Notes: generated by a model from the letters alone, not told the origin. Shown: positions 51,967 through 64,000, counted from the first letter of the stretch. The stretch is 64,000 nt of DNA from Malania oleifera (GCF_029873635.1 NC_080422.1:3514001-3578000); one strand, 5' to 3'. A program made the numbers and translations.

Positions 51967-53724
51967 AAGGTAGAGCCCTTCTTTAATTTATCGATACGTG
52001 TACTTCAATTTGTGCAATGGTATAGTACGAAAAGTTAAATAAAAAATATGTAAAATTGAAGTAAAAAAATTCAAATTCCATTCATTCTTACGTACCAAAC
52101 ACATAACCGACATCAATAAAACAAGTTGGGATTGAATTGGGATCTTGGCCTGGTCGTTTTGTCTCTTAAACTCCTTTAAGAAGGTCTAGGGATCCCTCAG
52201 GAAGGTAGGAAGGTAGGGGGGGTTTGGTTATGGTTCATCACAATCTTTCTTATCTCATAATAAAGTCACAGGCACTAAATAAATTTGAGCAATTCCTAAG
52301 ATTTCAAAAATTTTAAGAACTCATTCTAAGATTTTAAGAAATTTAGGGACATATTCTGACCCGAGCTTTGTCAAAAAGACATCAATCTCTTCTTGTATTT
52401 TTACAAAAAGATAAAAAGTGATTTGTATCCTTTAGAGAAAAGTAAAGGAAGGTGTATAAGATTTTTGGAACCTCAAGAAAGAAAAATGAAAATTTTAAAA
52501 CCTTAAAAAAGATCCCAGTGTTTTTACTTGGAGATGAGTGTCATTTGCCCAAAAGATTATTACATATTTTCATAGCACGCATTAAAGAAAATTTTAAGTT
52601 ATTCTGTCTAACTATGTTACATTTTTAAACAGTTAATTGTATTATATCACTGTAAAAAATTTATTAGCCTAGACTCTCCATCTGCATTATATTTTAAGCA
52701 ACCAAAATTAAACAAAGGATAGTAATTGGTGAAGAATTGTAGATTATTTGGTTAAATGGATAACCATTAAAACTATCAATATTTTTGCAATTTAATTGGC
52801 TATTTAAAATTTGACAGGTTTAGACAGGCAAACTTAATAACTTTTCAAATTATGGGTGATTATAGAAAGACTATTAGGCAATTTCAATTCGGAAAGGGAA
52901 GTAGCGGTCAGGAATGGTTCGAAGATTTAAAATTCGCCAATAACAATATGCTATATTAATCTTAGACCATCAAAGTGGTGTGAATGAGATCCATCCCGAA
53001 GCGCACCTCTCACTCGTGTGAACCCAAGTGCTCATGTGGCACTCAACAATTGGTGGATTTCAAATCGTACACTAAAAATTTTAACTTCGACAAAAAGATA
53101 CGAGCAAGCTTGCCCACGCACTGCAAGTAGCAATGGAGCTGGGGTAGTAAGACGACCGCAGCTGGCACTACTGTAGAAAAGAAGAAGGGCAGATGACAAA
53201 AGAGAAGGTTTGTTGAAGTAACCCTTCCACTAAATAATTACAACGGTGGCAAAATTACCCGAGAGTACATGTATTTTTCAGCTTTGGCTAGTTAAAGGAG
53301 GACAAACAAAAACAGAACAGCAAAAAGCACAGAAGGGAAAAGCAGGAAGGAAAATACCTGAGGGGGGATGTGCCTGGTCTTTCATGACTTCCTTCTGTAC
53401 CTGTTCATATAGTATGTTAGCAAAGTTACCCAACGTGATCATAAATTAAAAATACATGAATGCAAAGAAGATATATGGTGAGAGAGAGAGAGAGAGAGAG
53501 TTTAACTGAGCAGCAGCATCCATACCTTATTCTCCAACCATCATGTGTTCCACATTTGCCCACTCAAAAATAATAGGTTTGTATTTTCTAGAATATTCAC
53601 TCTACATGGTTTCCAGCACAATGGGTTAAAAGGAGAAGATTGTGGCCTCTTGCATGTGCTCTCCCAGCTGACCCCTCTGTGTGTGCGTATGTGTGTGTTT
53701 TGAGAGAGAGAGAGAGAGAGGGGA
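51967..53724. other. Spacer upstream of the MYB gene
   Basis: It includes AT-rich sequence with phrases like those in the 7.9-kb fold-back element (about 52290-52560, ending GTGTCATTTGCCCAAA), and GA tracts at 53481-53500 and 53703-53720. The second GA tract ends five bases before the MYB start codon and is probably in its 5'UTR. A 67-codon open frame at 53246-53449 has no recognisable domain. No TATA box could be assigned with confidence. Confidence 0.5.
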
Positions 53725-55257
53725 ATGGGGCGAGCCCCTTGTTGTCCAAAGGTGGGTTTGCATAGAGGCCCATGGACTGCAAGAGAAGACTCGTTGCTCG
53801 TCAAGTACATTCAAGAGCATGGAGAAGGCCATTGGAGAAATCTGCCTAAGAAAGCAGGTAAATGATCATAATCCGAGCTCTCTTTAATTCAATTGCTCCC
53901 ATAGGATTGATGCAAGATGCACGTATGGTTGCTTAATTTAGTTTACTTCCAATTTTGGCTCCTTAATTGTTTTCATTGTTCATGAAATTCAGTAACAATC
54001 ATTTGAACTTTCATCTTTCAACTATTTTCTACGTTGAAACCCTAAATATACTTTTGAGACAAGTTAAGCACAGTTTGTCATTGTTGAGAGATGAAGCACA
54101 TAGGGAGAATGTATTCTAGTTGAAGTTCATAAGCGAGGGTGAGATTTTACATCAACTGTGAGAGACCCGAAAGGCCCGAAGGGACCGTACATTGTTGTGT
54201 TTCTAAGGCAGATTCAGTGTCTGCTTAATTATGTATGGGGGTACTTTAGGATATGCAGCATGGGGCTTTCATCACTGACGGTTGAAAATTGAAATCCAAT
54301 GACATGATTCATTTGAAAATGGAGAAGCTTAGGTTTTCAAGGAGGCTTTGTGAACCTGCGTTCCTAAACCATGTTAATTAATGCATCTTCTCTTCTTTTT
54401 TCTGTTGGTTGTGTATGTACATATCCTGCATGTTTACTTTTCAAAAAGTAATTCTGAGTTTCTGACGTCTTTCGACTGGTTCTTCTATGAACTGAGAAGG
54501 GTTGCTCCGATGCGGGAAGAGCTGCAGGCTCCGATGGATGAACTACCTTCGCCCCGACATCAAGAGAGGGAACATCACACCAGACGAGGACGACCTCATC
54601 ATACGCCTTCACTCCCTACTCGGCAACCGGTGGTCGCTCATTGCTGGGCGACTCCCCGGCCGCACTGACAACGAGATCAAGAACTACTGGAACTCTCATC
54701 TCAGCAAAAGATTCAAGCCTGCAATGAGAAGCACCCCCAAAACCACTGCAAATGCTAGGAAAGATGCAACCAAACAAGCTCGCCAAGGGTTAAAAACAAA
54801 GAAGAAAGACGAGAAGAAGGGGGGTGGTGGTGATGGTGACAAGAAGCTCGATCAGCCTAAAGTTTATCTTCCAAAGCCGGTAAGGGTTTCCCCATTAATC
54901 TCCATTAAAAGGAACAACAGTTTTGACAGTGTGGTTAGCAGTTCATCATATAGTCAAATATTAGGAGGAGCTACTATTAACAACTCTAGAGAATTGGATG
55001 AGACAGAAATAGAAGCCTGGTTTGATCTTAATGATGGAGGAGATGGTGGAGTAGGGGTGGGGGTGTTCTGTGATCATGATCATGAGGGAGGAGATTTTAA
55101 CGGATTTGATCCTTCATGCCCATGCAGTGGACCCACAAATGATAGCTACAATAATGTTATGCTGCAGAAGCTATATGAAGAGTGCCTAGAGGTGCTTAAT
55201 GCAGATGATAATCACCACGTCCAATTAGACTCCTTCATCGAGTCCCTGTTCATCTGA
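53725..55257 (+). CDS. R2R3-MYB transcription factor with bHLH-interaction motif (2 exons)
   Basis: Exons 53725-53857 and 54500-55257 join in phase through a GT-AG intron (642 bp) to give about 296 aa starting [13 protein letters not shown]2 has tryptophans at 17, 37 and 57. R3 has Ile70 in place of the first Trp, then Trp89 and Trp108, as in plant R2R3-MYBs. Residues 76-95 fit the full signature for binding R-type bHLH partners ([D/E]Lx2[R/K]x3Lx6Lx3R). The C-terminal half is Lys-rich (125-150), then has [11 protein letters not shown], an acidic Asp/Glu/Gly stretch and a tail ending SFIESLFI. The N-terminus resembles proanthocyanidin-type (PA1-like) MYBs, so control of a flavonoid branch with bHLH and WD40 partners is plausible but inferred. 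R3 is not split by an intron. The short ATG ORF at 53818 is a different frame and is not the protein. Confidence 0.93.
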
Positions 55258-55813
55258 GGCTGATGATCAATCATGCGTAAATGACAATATCAGAAATTAG
55301 TTGAACAATGAATTGAATAATTGACCAAGCATGATAAGAGTCAACTTGATCAGTGGTGGTGGAGGTGCTATGGTTTGGTTTGAATGGGCTTTCACGTGCT
55401 CACCTTCCGCCTCCTCCCTACCCTACACGTTCTTGTATCATATCATGTGTGGGGCACAGGATCTGCACGTGAAAAATCAATTCCATGTTTCTTTTGGATT
55501 GCTGTTTCCTACATGTTCCGTTGTTTGAAATGTTGGATTTGCAGGGGGGGGAAATTCACTTAATTTCTATAACCTAACGTTTGTGAAGTTGAAGTTCAAT
55601 GGTGGATTTAAATGTGAATGTGGATAAAACTTAATACATGAATTTTAAATTAGAGACTTAGATTTGGGTAGATTTGAATGAAATCCAATATAATTTTACA
55701 TTCGTGTTATCTAAATTTACACAAACCCAAATATAAGATCCGACTAAACTATAAACTCCTATACACGAAGTTAAAAACTTTCAGGAACACATTAATTTGT
55801 GGTTCTCTGAGAG

Positions 55814-55855
<42 letters not shown>

Positions 55856-57329
55856 ATTTTTTCTTTAATTGGTTCGTGGTAGTGTGTTCTTATTCTTTCC
55901 AAAAGTAGCAAGTTCTAAAATTTTAAGACATCATGTTTGATAACTCAAAATGCTGATTTAAACTTAAACTTGTGTTAAACTAGGTAAAATACAGAATAAA
56001 ATTATATTCAGTTTTATTCAAATTTATACAAATTTAAATACAACACCTAAAATTAACAATCATCAACAAAAGGTCAAGCTTGAAGGGACAAGGAAAACCA
56101 ATTAGAAGTTTCTTCGTGGTGGAAGGAAGATCAAGAAAAGTTTAGATCTGTACATTTAAAATTAGACAGTCCAATCTCATGTCGTCACCTCGGCAACTCA
56201 TCGAGTGGACCAATTCATTAATTGAGTTAAATTTTGAAATTAAAATTTGCGTGATAAAGATATTCACGGAGGGAGCACACAAGACCCACAAAAATTAAAT
56301 AATTGCCGGGACCATTTGTTGACACCTCTACTGACTTCCTGCCATCCACAAATTTCAAGCACCTGCCAGTTGGCTCGCCTACGGTACATACCCAGCTGGC
56401 TTCCCAGTTGCCTAATCCATTTTATTTACACTCTTGAATTAGTCTATTTTTTTAAAATAAAATTTTAAGACTTGTTTTGGCATCAGTTAAGAATTATATA
56501 TAAGTGAGATTAGAAATGAAAATTTTAAAAATTTGGAACAAAAATTTTAAACTGAAAATTAGTTATTAGTTAATATTTTTTTTAAATAAAGTTAATTTAA
56601 AATATAATTAAATGCATAGTCATTTTTGTCCTTGAATTAAGTGACAATTAAAATACAATACAAATTATTTACAATTGTAATACAATTAAAAATTAATTAT
56701 AATTATGCTATTTTTTTAGTATAGTTTTAAACTAATCTAGAGTGCTATAGAAACAATCACATTGTATAAAAATTGAAAATTAGCAAAAAAATTTTATGAA
56801 TAAGTTATTAGTCTTCAAATTTTAGGAAATTTAATAATTATTCTATTTTAAATCATTTTTAAAATTCACAAGGTTATTTATCTTAATACTTTATTTAAAA
56901 TTTTCTAGGATGATCTACGAAAATTCAATTGTGGGTATTAAAGCACTTGCAACTAAAAACTAGAATCAGATTTCTAGTTTCTTGCGGCAACATCGAAAAA
57001 TCAATAACAAAATGAAAAATAAGTATCATAAACAAATGCATTATATCACTTATTTTTTTATTGAATTGCAACCAAAACAAAAAATAAAAAACAAAAACGA
57101 TATCAACCAGTCCCATCCCTGAACCAACGCTTCTTACCTACAAAACACACTTACTATTTGGAACATTTTAAAAAATATTTAAGAGATAAAATATAATGGA
57201 AAATGAATTTCCTATCTATTTTTTCTTTTTCTTTTTCTTTTTCCCATCAAAATCCTTGATTCAATAAAACCTTAAAAAAGGGTGTTAGAATTCGGTGTAT
57301 AAAGTTTGTTATCAATTTGTAGTTCACTA
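55258..57329. other. 3' flank of the MYB gene and spacer
   Basis: Probable 3'UTR, then AT-rich DNA with a (CT)n tract at 55820-55852. Short open frames (55331-55528, 55678-55908, 56247-56468, 56925-57116) have no recognisable domain. Confidence 0.5.
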
Positions 57330-57631
57330 AGGCTTCGTTCAAAACTTAGAAAATATTAGAGAAATGAAAGAAAAATATCAAGGAATCATCATTTTCATGT
57401 TTTGTTATCAAAGAAAATGAGAAAAATAATAAAAAATATATCAAATCTATGAACAAAGTTTTGATTTTACACATCATTCATATTTAATTTTTTCTTAATT
57501 TCTAGTCATATTAACACAAACTTTCATTTTTGAGAGTATTTAATAGAGAATAAAAATATAAAGAAAAATAAATTTTTTACTCATTTTCGTTTCTTTTCTA
57601 CCTGTAAAATCCTTGATCCAAACAGGCCCCA
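57330..57631. mobile_element. Short MITE (TTTGG/CCAAA-ended family)
   Basis: The left end is GGCTTCGTTCAAAACTTAG, and the reverse complement of the right end reads GGGGCCTGTTTGGATCAAGG. The core has AAATGAAAGAAAAAT and its inverted counterpart near the right end. It has the same style as 32484-32771 and 59965-60206. Non-coding. Confidence 0.55.
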
Positions 57632-59246
57632 AAACATTAGTTTCTCTAATAACTATGACTCTTCCCTCTTCTACTAATATGTTCTAGCTTCCTAGGACTT
57701 AAAAGAGTGTTCCAAAGTGGTTGTGGAAAATGCAAAAGGTCACCACCTACCCAGAGACAGAATCCATCAATTCCTGATTATGTTCAATCAAATAATAGCT
57801 TACTATGCCCTACAAGTCTAAAACAACGGTATCTTGTCACCATTTATTGCTGCTAAAGATGCATTTTTCAAGAGAGAATGTGTTATATTTATGTCAACAT
57901 ATCAAGATTTCAACTATTATAACAATGACATAGAGTGACGACCAAAAAACATTTTTCTTATTGTTGAGGACATTGTTCATTTAATAGATGGACCAAACCT
58001 TTGATGTGTGTAGCACAAAAAATGTCTGGCAGCCTTAAGGCTCTTCTTTCATAGACTTGATGATCAATTGCACGTCTCAATATCAAGTGCTTATGTATTA
58101 ATTTGTATAGTATAAAAGAATTTGTAGCCATTCAAACTCCCACCACTCAAAAATCTAACTATACATATTTTCTGTAAATTTTTTCAATTTCCTCTTTTTT
58201 TTTTCTTTTTTTTTTTTTAATCTGTTCTCATTCATAAGCACCTAGGTTATGAACATTGTAGGACCAAAAAAAGGAAATACCAATTTGGAAAGAACAAAAC
58301 TGATGGAAGATTGCCTGTCACCCTCTAAGCAAATCTAAAAGAGACATTAGAAAACTCAGAACTTCATATAAATTTGGGAGCTGGGGCATTTGATTACTAA
58401 AGGATTTTCATTTAATTTTGAAATATTTTTGTAATTACATATTAGGGTTTACTCATTGCCTGTTATTTTTGTAATTTCATATCAGGGTTTACTCATTGCC
58501 TGTTATTAGATGACCAAATAGTTTGGATGGTAATTCAAAAAATTTACCCTGAGCTCTGGCTTTTCTCACATCTAACTACTCACTATCGCATCTAGCTTTC
58601 TTCTTCCTAGTCTCCCTTCCTTTCTCTCTTCTCTTCCCTTCTCCCCATATTTTTTCCCTCTACTGTCTATTCTCTTCTACTTTACCTCCTCTTTCCTCTC
58701 TTACACTGTCCTTCAAGCAATCCAAAGTGTTAAAATGCCCTTTTAGTCCCTCAACTAGTAAAAGTGTACTACAAGGGAAATATGTCCTGCATAATCATAT
58801 ATTCTCATTTTATCGTTACGGTTCTGAAATTCCATCATGTTTTACAGTTCATTAAGTTCTATGAACTGAACACAAGAGGATGAGATCATAGCAAAGTTAC
58901 AGTCACTGGAACATCTTTTAAGATACTCCAAAAGAATTCCAATCATTCCCAGGTTTTAGCTAAAAGTTAAAAGCATTATTGCTATATACAAGTAAAAACT
59001 GAAAGCATTTTCAGCAACAGCTTATTTAACAGGGATTTTTAGGCTCATTATTCAACTGTATTAGGCAATTAACAAGGATAGCATAAGCATTTCAGTTTTC
59101 AAAAAATGGAAAGCATGCCTTCAACAATCTTATGGAATTTTCAAAAATGCCCATTCGCAATATATATTGATAAGCAGGTAAAGATACCGAATAAAAAACA
59201 AAGAGCTAAGTGAAAGAAGGTTAAAGTTGAACATTATAATTTTACC
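57632..59246. other. Spacer with probable 3'UTR of the Rsm22-like gene
   Basis: No further gene is seen. A direct repeat of about 45 bp (TTTTTGTAATT(A/T)CATAT(T/C)AGGG, at about 58430 and 58468) and T/C-rich stretches (58590-58700) are present. The part next to 59246 is likely 3'UTR of the minus-strand gene. Confidence 0.45.
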
Positions 59247-62200
59247 TTAAAAAGGCCATAAGTCACCCCATACAGATCTTCTGGCCTGATGATGCAGTGT
59301 AGGATTCTTACTCTGTGAAACTACCACACGCTCAAAAGAGCCCTCTGAGCCATCACGTCTGGTTGATCGACACACATCCAAGGTAATCCGTCTCCCCCTT
59401 CGAACTGGAGAGAAGATAATCCTACCCCAACCAGTCCCAAGACCTGCACAGTCTGTTTCTTCCTCTTCTTCCTCCTCTACATCATTCTCATCACAGGCAT
59501 CTGTTTCTGTAACATCAGAATCGTAGGAAGCTGGATCGTCTTCGTATGGAATGTCCTCGACTTCTGACTCAAATTGGTCCTCTGTCAAGACAAATATGCA
59601 AAACAAAAAAATAAATCATGATCCCTATTCACATTTTAAGGAAACTAAAACAGTGAATTGTAAAGTACACACCAAAGTCAACTTCAAGATCTTCTGGTTT
59701 TCTTTTCGCATGCTGCTCCTTCAAAGTTTCAAACTCCATACCATCAAGAGGCCAAGGTTCCCTGTTTAAAAATAAATCAAGTTAAATTGTCGACAAACAA
59801 TATTCACAATACATAACACAATGCTCAAAAAAACATCATATCATTTTAGAAAATTATATTCAGAGAGTTTTCACTGGACAATACACAAGCATCAGTAGAA
59901 TAATTTTAACATGATCCATTTACCTGAGCATCATAAGGCTATGGAAATTAAATACACAATTTTAGGCTCTGTTTGGATTAAGGATTTTGTGAGGGAAAAG
60001 AATAAAAAGAAAAGAAAATAAAATGGAAATCAATTTTCTATTGTATTTTCTCTCAACTCCAAATATGAGTAAGAACAAAATTTTATTCAACTAAGACTGA
60101 AAATTGAGAAAAATCAAAGGTTAATGACATGTCAAATAATTTTTTGTTCACTCGTTTGCCATATATTTTGTTTTCTTTCTCATTTTCCTTGATCACCAAA
60201 CAAGACAAAAGCAGATTGCTTCAGGTTTCCTTTCATTTTCTTCATGTTTTCCAAGTTTCACAGTAATCAAAAAACAATGACACCTAACAAACTGCAAATC
60301 TGTATAAACATTCCAAAGGATGGTACATTTTTGCTCCAAAAAAACAAATATAATCATATGAAATTTTAGTTCAATATTTGCCATATGAATATACTTGTCA
60401 TTACACATTTTTCGCCTATATATCCTTGCTAGATCCTCTTAAATGTACAATTGTCATTACACAATTTTCAACCATATATCCACATAATATACCCCCTAAT
60501 GTACATTTTAGAGCATATGCGTACGCATGATCCCATCCTGTTCCATGACTCAGAACCCTGTCCTGACTAAACAATGGTTGTAACTTAAAACTGGAATCTA
60601 GATTCACATCATTGAACTCATAAAAATGTCAGATTCAGCTTTGGCCAAATTAAGGAAACAATCTCCATCTCTTTCCCATTAAAACCAACAGAACACTGCT
60701 TCAGTACTTGAAAGATACCTCAACAAACTAACTGACCCTATCACATTGATAATGATGATACATGCAATAATTTCTGCCTTACACAACTCACAAAGACTCT
60801 AGTGTAGGAAAGTGCAGGGACTTTGTACTACATTTGGACCCAATCAATTACTCAGATAACATGCTAATGGCTCAACTAAGTAATGCTTAGCCTAAATTGA
60901 AAGTGGCACATATTACTCTAGTAACAGTAACTATCTCTTGGAACAATTGCTTGCCAAATATATTGCACTATTTCAATTTAACAAGCAAGAATCCCACAAG
61001 TATTTGAGTTCTACAAACAACAAAAATGAACCCTAGAAGTGTTGGTTATGAAGAAAAATTTATATGAAAATTAAAGCACAACTCTTCCTCTTCAAAACAC
61101 TCACTGTGGCCGTTGTCCTCGTCTGAAAGCAACAAAGCAAAATTTCTCATCTTCAAAGCCACGCAAAGGCTGGCCTCTGGACTGCTACCAAAAAAAAGTC
61201 ATAGTTAAGTGGGAATGTAACAAACGATGATGAACTCCATGCTTCCAAATTTATATTATGTTTAAAAATTAAGATAAATGGGAAAAAGATTTTGAGGAGA
61301 GTTCTATCTGAACACTCAGGCCTTGGGAGACAAGCATATAATCAGTGCTTAACAAAACATTAAAAAAATACTGAAAAACAATACATAATATCACTATGTA
61401 TACATCCTGACTGAAACTTCTGATGTGCAGCATGGTACACACAGCAAGCATACAGCATATACATGTGACATGCAAAATTCATTTTCTATTATTTATCAAG
61501 AAAATTAAATTTTAAACCAGATATAGTGCATTAATTGGCATCAACAAAACAAAAATGTGCACACTTACGTCCATGTAGTATCGTCCAAGAGTTATGGGGG
61601 GAACATTTTCAGGCAAAACAGTATGAGTGATTTCACAAAGACTAAGATATGCAACATAGTTTAAAAAGGAACCTTGTATGTACGCTGTGATGATGTCCTC
61701 TCCAAGCGCTGAACAAAATGACAATATTTTCCAGTATTTGCTAAAGGGCAAGGTCCATCATGAGGACACTGCAACAAGAATGCCAATTCAGACATCTTAA
61801 CAAGAGAATTTTAAATTTATTTCACAAATGTTGCAGTTGGCCAGCATGGTAATCCAAGAGCAAACAAAAATGACAAACGGAAATAACTCACTTACTGGAG
61901 CAACTACAAATGCACCACTTTTGGAAACCACTAAGTCCTTTGAAGCTTGGTTAGATGCACTTTTAACTTTGCGGCACTTCTATATGTCATCATGAGTAGC
62001 TAATTAGTGAATGAAAACACAGTGACAATATAAATCATAGAGTTGCTAAAAAATAATTAACCCAAACATAAACTTACCCTTTTCTCCATCCACAAAATGT
62101 GAGATCGCATCTGAGAAATAATTCTAGAACCTTGTGGTGTACCAGGTTCAACCAAAACCTGTGCCCAATTTGGAGTTCTTAATAAATAAAATACACAGTG

Positions 62201-63481
62201 AACAAGAAAAAAAGTGAAAAATGAAAAATTCTTCCCTCCAACATTCCACCCAAAAAATACGGAGAAAAAAGACACTCCAGGTGATAAATCATAATATGAC
62301 AAACTTTACAATATGTCTTTCCCTAAATTTACATTTGGTTCGCAGAATGCCTATTCCAAGGAATAAAATGGTTGTACTAGAAGAATTTGATAGTTTACAT
62401 AAAAAACTGTGTCATCGCTGTAAAGCAAATAACAATGCAAAAATTTGTGGATTTGTAACTAGGATAGACTATGAATCACTATCCCCAAGTTTCACCATAG
62501 GAATATCTATTCACTTCCAATTTCATGTTGGATTGAATAACAAAGCTTTTACATCAGGACTTCTTTGTAAATTAACACATCACTATAAATATTTTTACAT
62601 TCTTATTGTATTCCATCCTATTCCTAGGAATAAGTATCCCGCCAAACCAAATGTAACCTAAAATCTATTCTAGAATGAATACCAAGCAAGACTGGCAAAC
62701 CTTGCATTCAAAGATTTCAAGTAAACAATCATTGTATCCTAGGTCTTATGATGATGGCAATGACTGGGGCAGTATGAGGAGATATACATGCGTACTCTCT
62801 GAAATGAATAGTATTATATATCTGGGGTAACAACAGAGATCATGAGCAAGCATAACCTCAGAGAGTATAAATGCCAAATCCCTTCAAAATTCCAGCCACG
62901 CTCATTTCAGAACCCAAAACATTTTTTGCGCACCCAACTCCAGTCATCTTGCCAATGTCATTTCATTTAATGTTTTTTTTTTCTGCTTTAGCATGCAAAG
63001 ATCCTTTCAATCTGACGTTATTTTCATTCACTAAGACAACTCTTAGGTGTTTTTCAAGCACTCATTTTCAGTATTTCTATAGTCTTCAATTTACATAGCA
63101 TGAGAGTAATATCCCAACTATTAAGAGGGTCAGATGATTATATACAGGTACACTTCATATTGTTTCACTTTAACAAATCACCAATGTTGATTTTAATTAC
63201 TGAAGTGATTAAAAATGTTTCAACAATTTCCAGAGCCACAGCCTCCTCTGATTGGTTAAGGCCCTTCCATTGTGATGCATGGGTTCATTTAAAAGTATAT
63301 ATTTAAAACAATGAACTTGGGCTTGCAGCATCTAAGAAGTTTCCAATTTTATACAACCATCTGATTCCAAGTAACATACCCAGTAAATTAGTGCCCGGAA
63401 ATCTGGATCATAAAGCATGCAGAAGCAGAACTGCTTTGTGGTTCCAAAATGATACAAATTACGGGTGTAGAAATACTAAAA

Positions 63482-63514
<33 letters not shown>

Positions 63515-64000
63515 CTGTTACAAGATTAATATAAATAACCTCATATCTTTCTAAAAATGACATAAATCAATCATCAGTGAAACAAAACCATCACATGCCC
63601 CAAGTATGCATGCACATGATGAGACAATTTACTGAAAAGATTGGGGATTATACCAGAACATCCCGTGTTAGGTCCCAAAGCTGGCGCACTATGGTAATTC
63701 TGTCCTTCAGAGATGGTATCTCTCCAAGCACATATGACTTCACCAAAAAATAACAAACATTAGATATTAACTGCACCATTAAAAAGCCACATGCAACACT
63801 TTCTCGTGTGTATTCATGTGTTGAGATAATACTACACTTAAAATAAAATATAAGACAAAAAAGTTAGTTGTCTGGGTTCATCCATAGGTGAAACATAAAC
63901 AATCTGTGGCATAGAGAACAGCACAACTTACAGCAATTACAAGGTCGTGCTCTCTATCTGACTTACTGATTTTCTTCATTAGCGCTTGAATACTATCATA
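59247..64000 (-). CDS. RSM22: Rsm22/METTL17-type mitochondrial ribosome assembly protein (3' eight exons, partial)
   Basis: Minus-strand exons: 63932-64000 (start outside), 63654-63737, 62078-62158, 61896-61979, 61673-61768, 61105-61181, 59673-59761 and 59247-59581 (stop). All join in frame. Family motifs in order are DLVIA|SYVLGEIPSL, LVEPGTPQGSRII, VAP|CPHDGPCPL with YCHFVQRLER, RGFEDEKFCFVAFRRG, an acidic Glu-rich insert, then GWGRIIFSP...LDVC and ending SVWGDLWPF. These are the methyltransferase-fold core and C-terminus of Rsm22/METTL17, a mitochondrial protein needed to mature the small ribosomal subunit. The three cysteines of CPHDGPCPL/YCHF and the Cys in LDVC fit the iron-sulfur cluster ligands described for METTL17. 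One donor (AAG|GTTCCT, after 61673) is weak. The N-terminus and any targeting peptide are beyond the window. Confidence 0.92.
59965..60206. mobile_element. MITE in an intron of the Rsm22-like gene
   Basis: The left end is GGCTCTGTTTGGATTAAGGA; the right end (TCCTTGATCACCAAACAAG) is its near reverse complement. The core is A/T-rich with AAAAGAAAAGAAAAT words. It lies in the 1.34-kb intron between exons 61105-61181 and 59673-59761. It is the clearest member of the family also seen at 32484 and 57330. Confidence 0.65.
62329..62656. mobile_element. MITE in an intron of the Rsm22-like gene
   Basis: Terminal inverted repeats are TTACATTTGGTT at 62329-62340 and AACCAAATGTAA at 62645-62656, extending inward with CTATTCCAAGGAATA against TATTCCTAGGAATA. 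The flanks both contain CCTAAA-like sequence (CCCTAAAT left, CCTAAAAT right), a possible imperfect target duplication. About 328 bp. It sits between exons 63654-63737 and 62078-62158. The plus-strand open frame here is incidental. Confidence 0.7.
63380..63475 (-). other. Exon-like cassette in an Rsm22-like gene intron
   Basis: This 96-bp minus-strand segment is open for 32 codons in phase 0, preceded by an AG (TTTAG) and followed by a good donor (GTATGT). The flanking exons 63654-63737 and 62078-62158 join perfectly without it into the conserved DVL|VLVEPG sequence, so the normal protein does not need it. The encoded stretch (starting YFYTRNLYHF) has no match that I recognise. It may be a cassette exon or chance. 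Confidence 0.3.
63482..63512. repeat. (AAT)n microsatellite
   Basis: About ten AAT units lie in an intron of the Rsm22-like gene, immediately upstream (minus strand) of the exon-like cassette acceptor. Confidence 0.9.

Noticed and set aside
53818-53887. ATG in the MYB first exon giving [12 protein letters not shown]
   Set aside because: It is in the wrong frame; the frame starting at 53725 gives a complete R2 MYB repeat that splices in phase to the second exon.
62221-62661. 146-codon plus-strand open frame
   Set aside because: It lies in an intron of the Rsm22-like gene on the opposite strand and mostly within a MITE.

Overview
The window is nuclear DNA from a flowering plant, most likely a woody eudicot. 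Three host genes have spliced, plant-type exons, an Au-type SINE is present, and more than half of the sequence is AT-rich repeat and intergenic DNA. I cannot name the species.

Host genes: (1) 36.5-40.7 kb, plus strand: a seven-exon WD40 protein of the plant WDR44-like family, about 729 aa, with a 5'UTR intron and two short upstream ORFs. (2) 53.7-55.3 kb, plus strand: a two-exon R2R3-MYB transcription factor, about 296 aa, whose first exon is easily missed because it lies in a different frame from the obvious short ORF. Its R3 repeat carries the complete bHLH-partner signature. (3) 59.2-64.0 kb, minus strand: the last eight exons of an Rsm22/METTL17-type mitochondrial ribosome assembly factor, with its 5' end beyond the window. 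The three genes show no sign of forming one pathway.

Layout: 0-7.3 kb is a nest of LTR-retrotransposon fossils: a Ty3/gypsy chromovirus carrying a solo LTR, abutting a Ty1/copia remnant. 7.3-15.8 kb is AT-rich intergenic DNA with two fold-back elements, an isolated GC-rich island and an Au SINE. 15.8-26.1 kb holds a minus-strand copia remnant, a large gypsy-type LTR, an unclassified repeat with a 147-bp duplication, a 750-bp TG/CA/ATGCATG tract, and another solo LTR. 27.1-29.1 kb is a three-copy tandem repeat of about 650 bp. 29.5-34.6 kb is rich in short non-autonomous DNA elements, two of them with exact 8-bp target duplications (hAT type). 43.7-47.5 kb is a copia-like LTR interrupted by a solo gypsy LTR. 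50.9-52.0 kb is an internally deleted hAT transposon that keeps both ends of its transposase. Introns of the Rsm22-like gene and the flanking spacers carry further MITEs.

The most unusual pattern is that LTRs from clearly different gypsy and copia families carry clusters of a short palindromic word just upstream of their TATA boxes: GTCGAC in most, CATCGATGG-like in one, AGGCGCCT in one. A related inverted word occurs in the repeat near 22.9 kb. This may be a convergent U3 promoter architecture. All calls come from reading the sequence; no database search or alignment was run.
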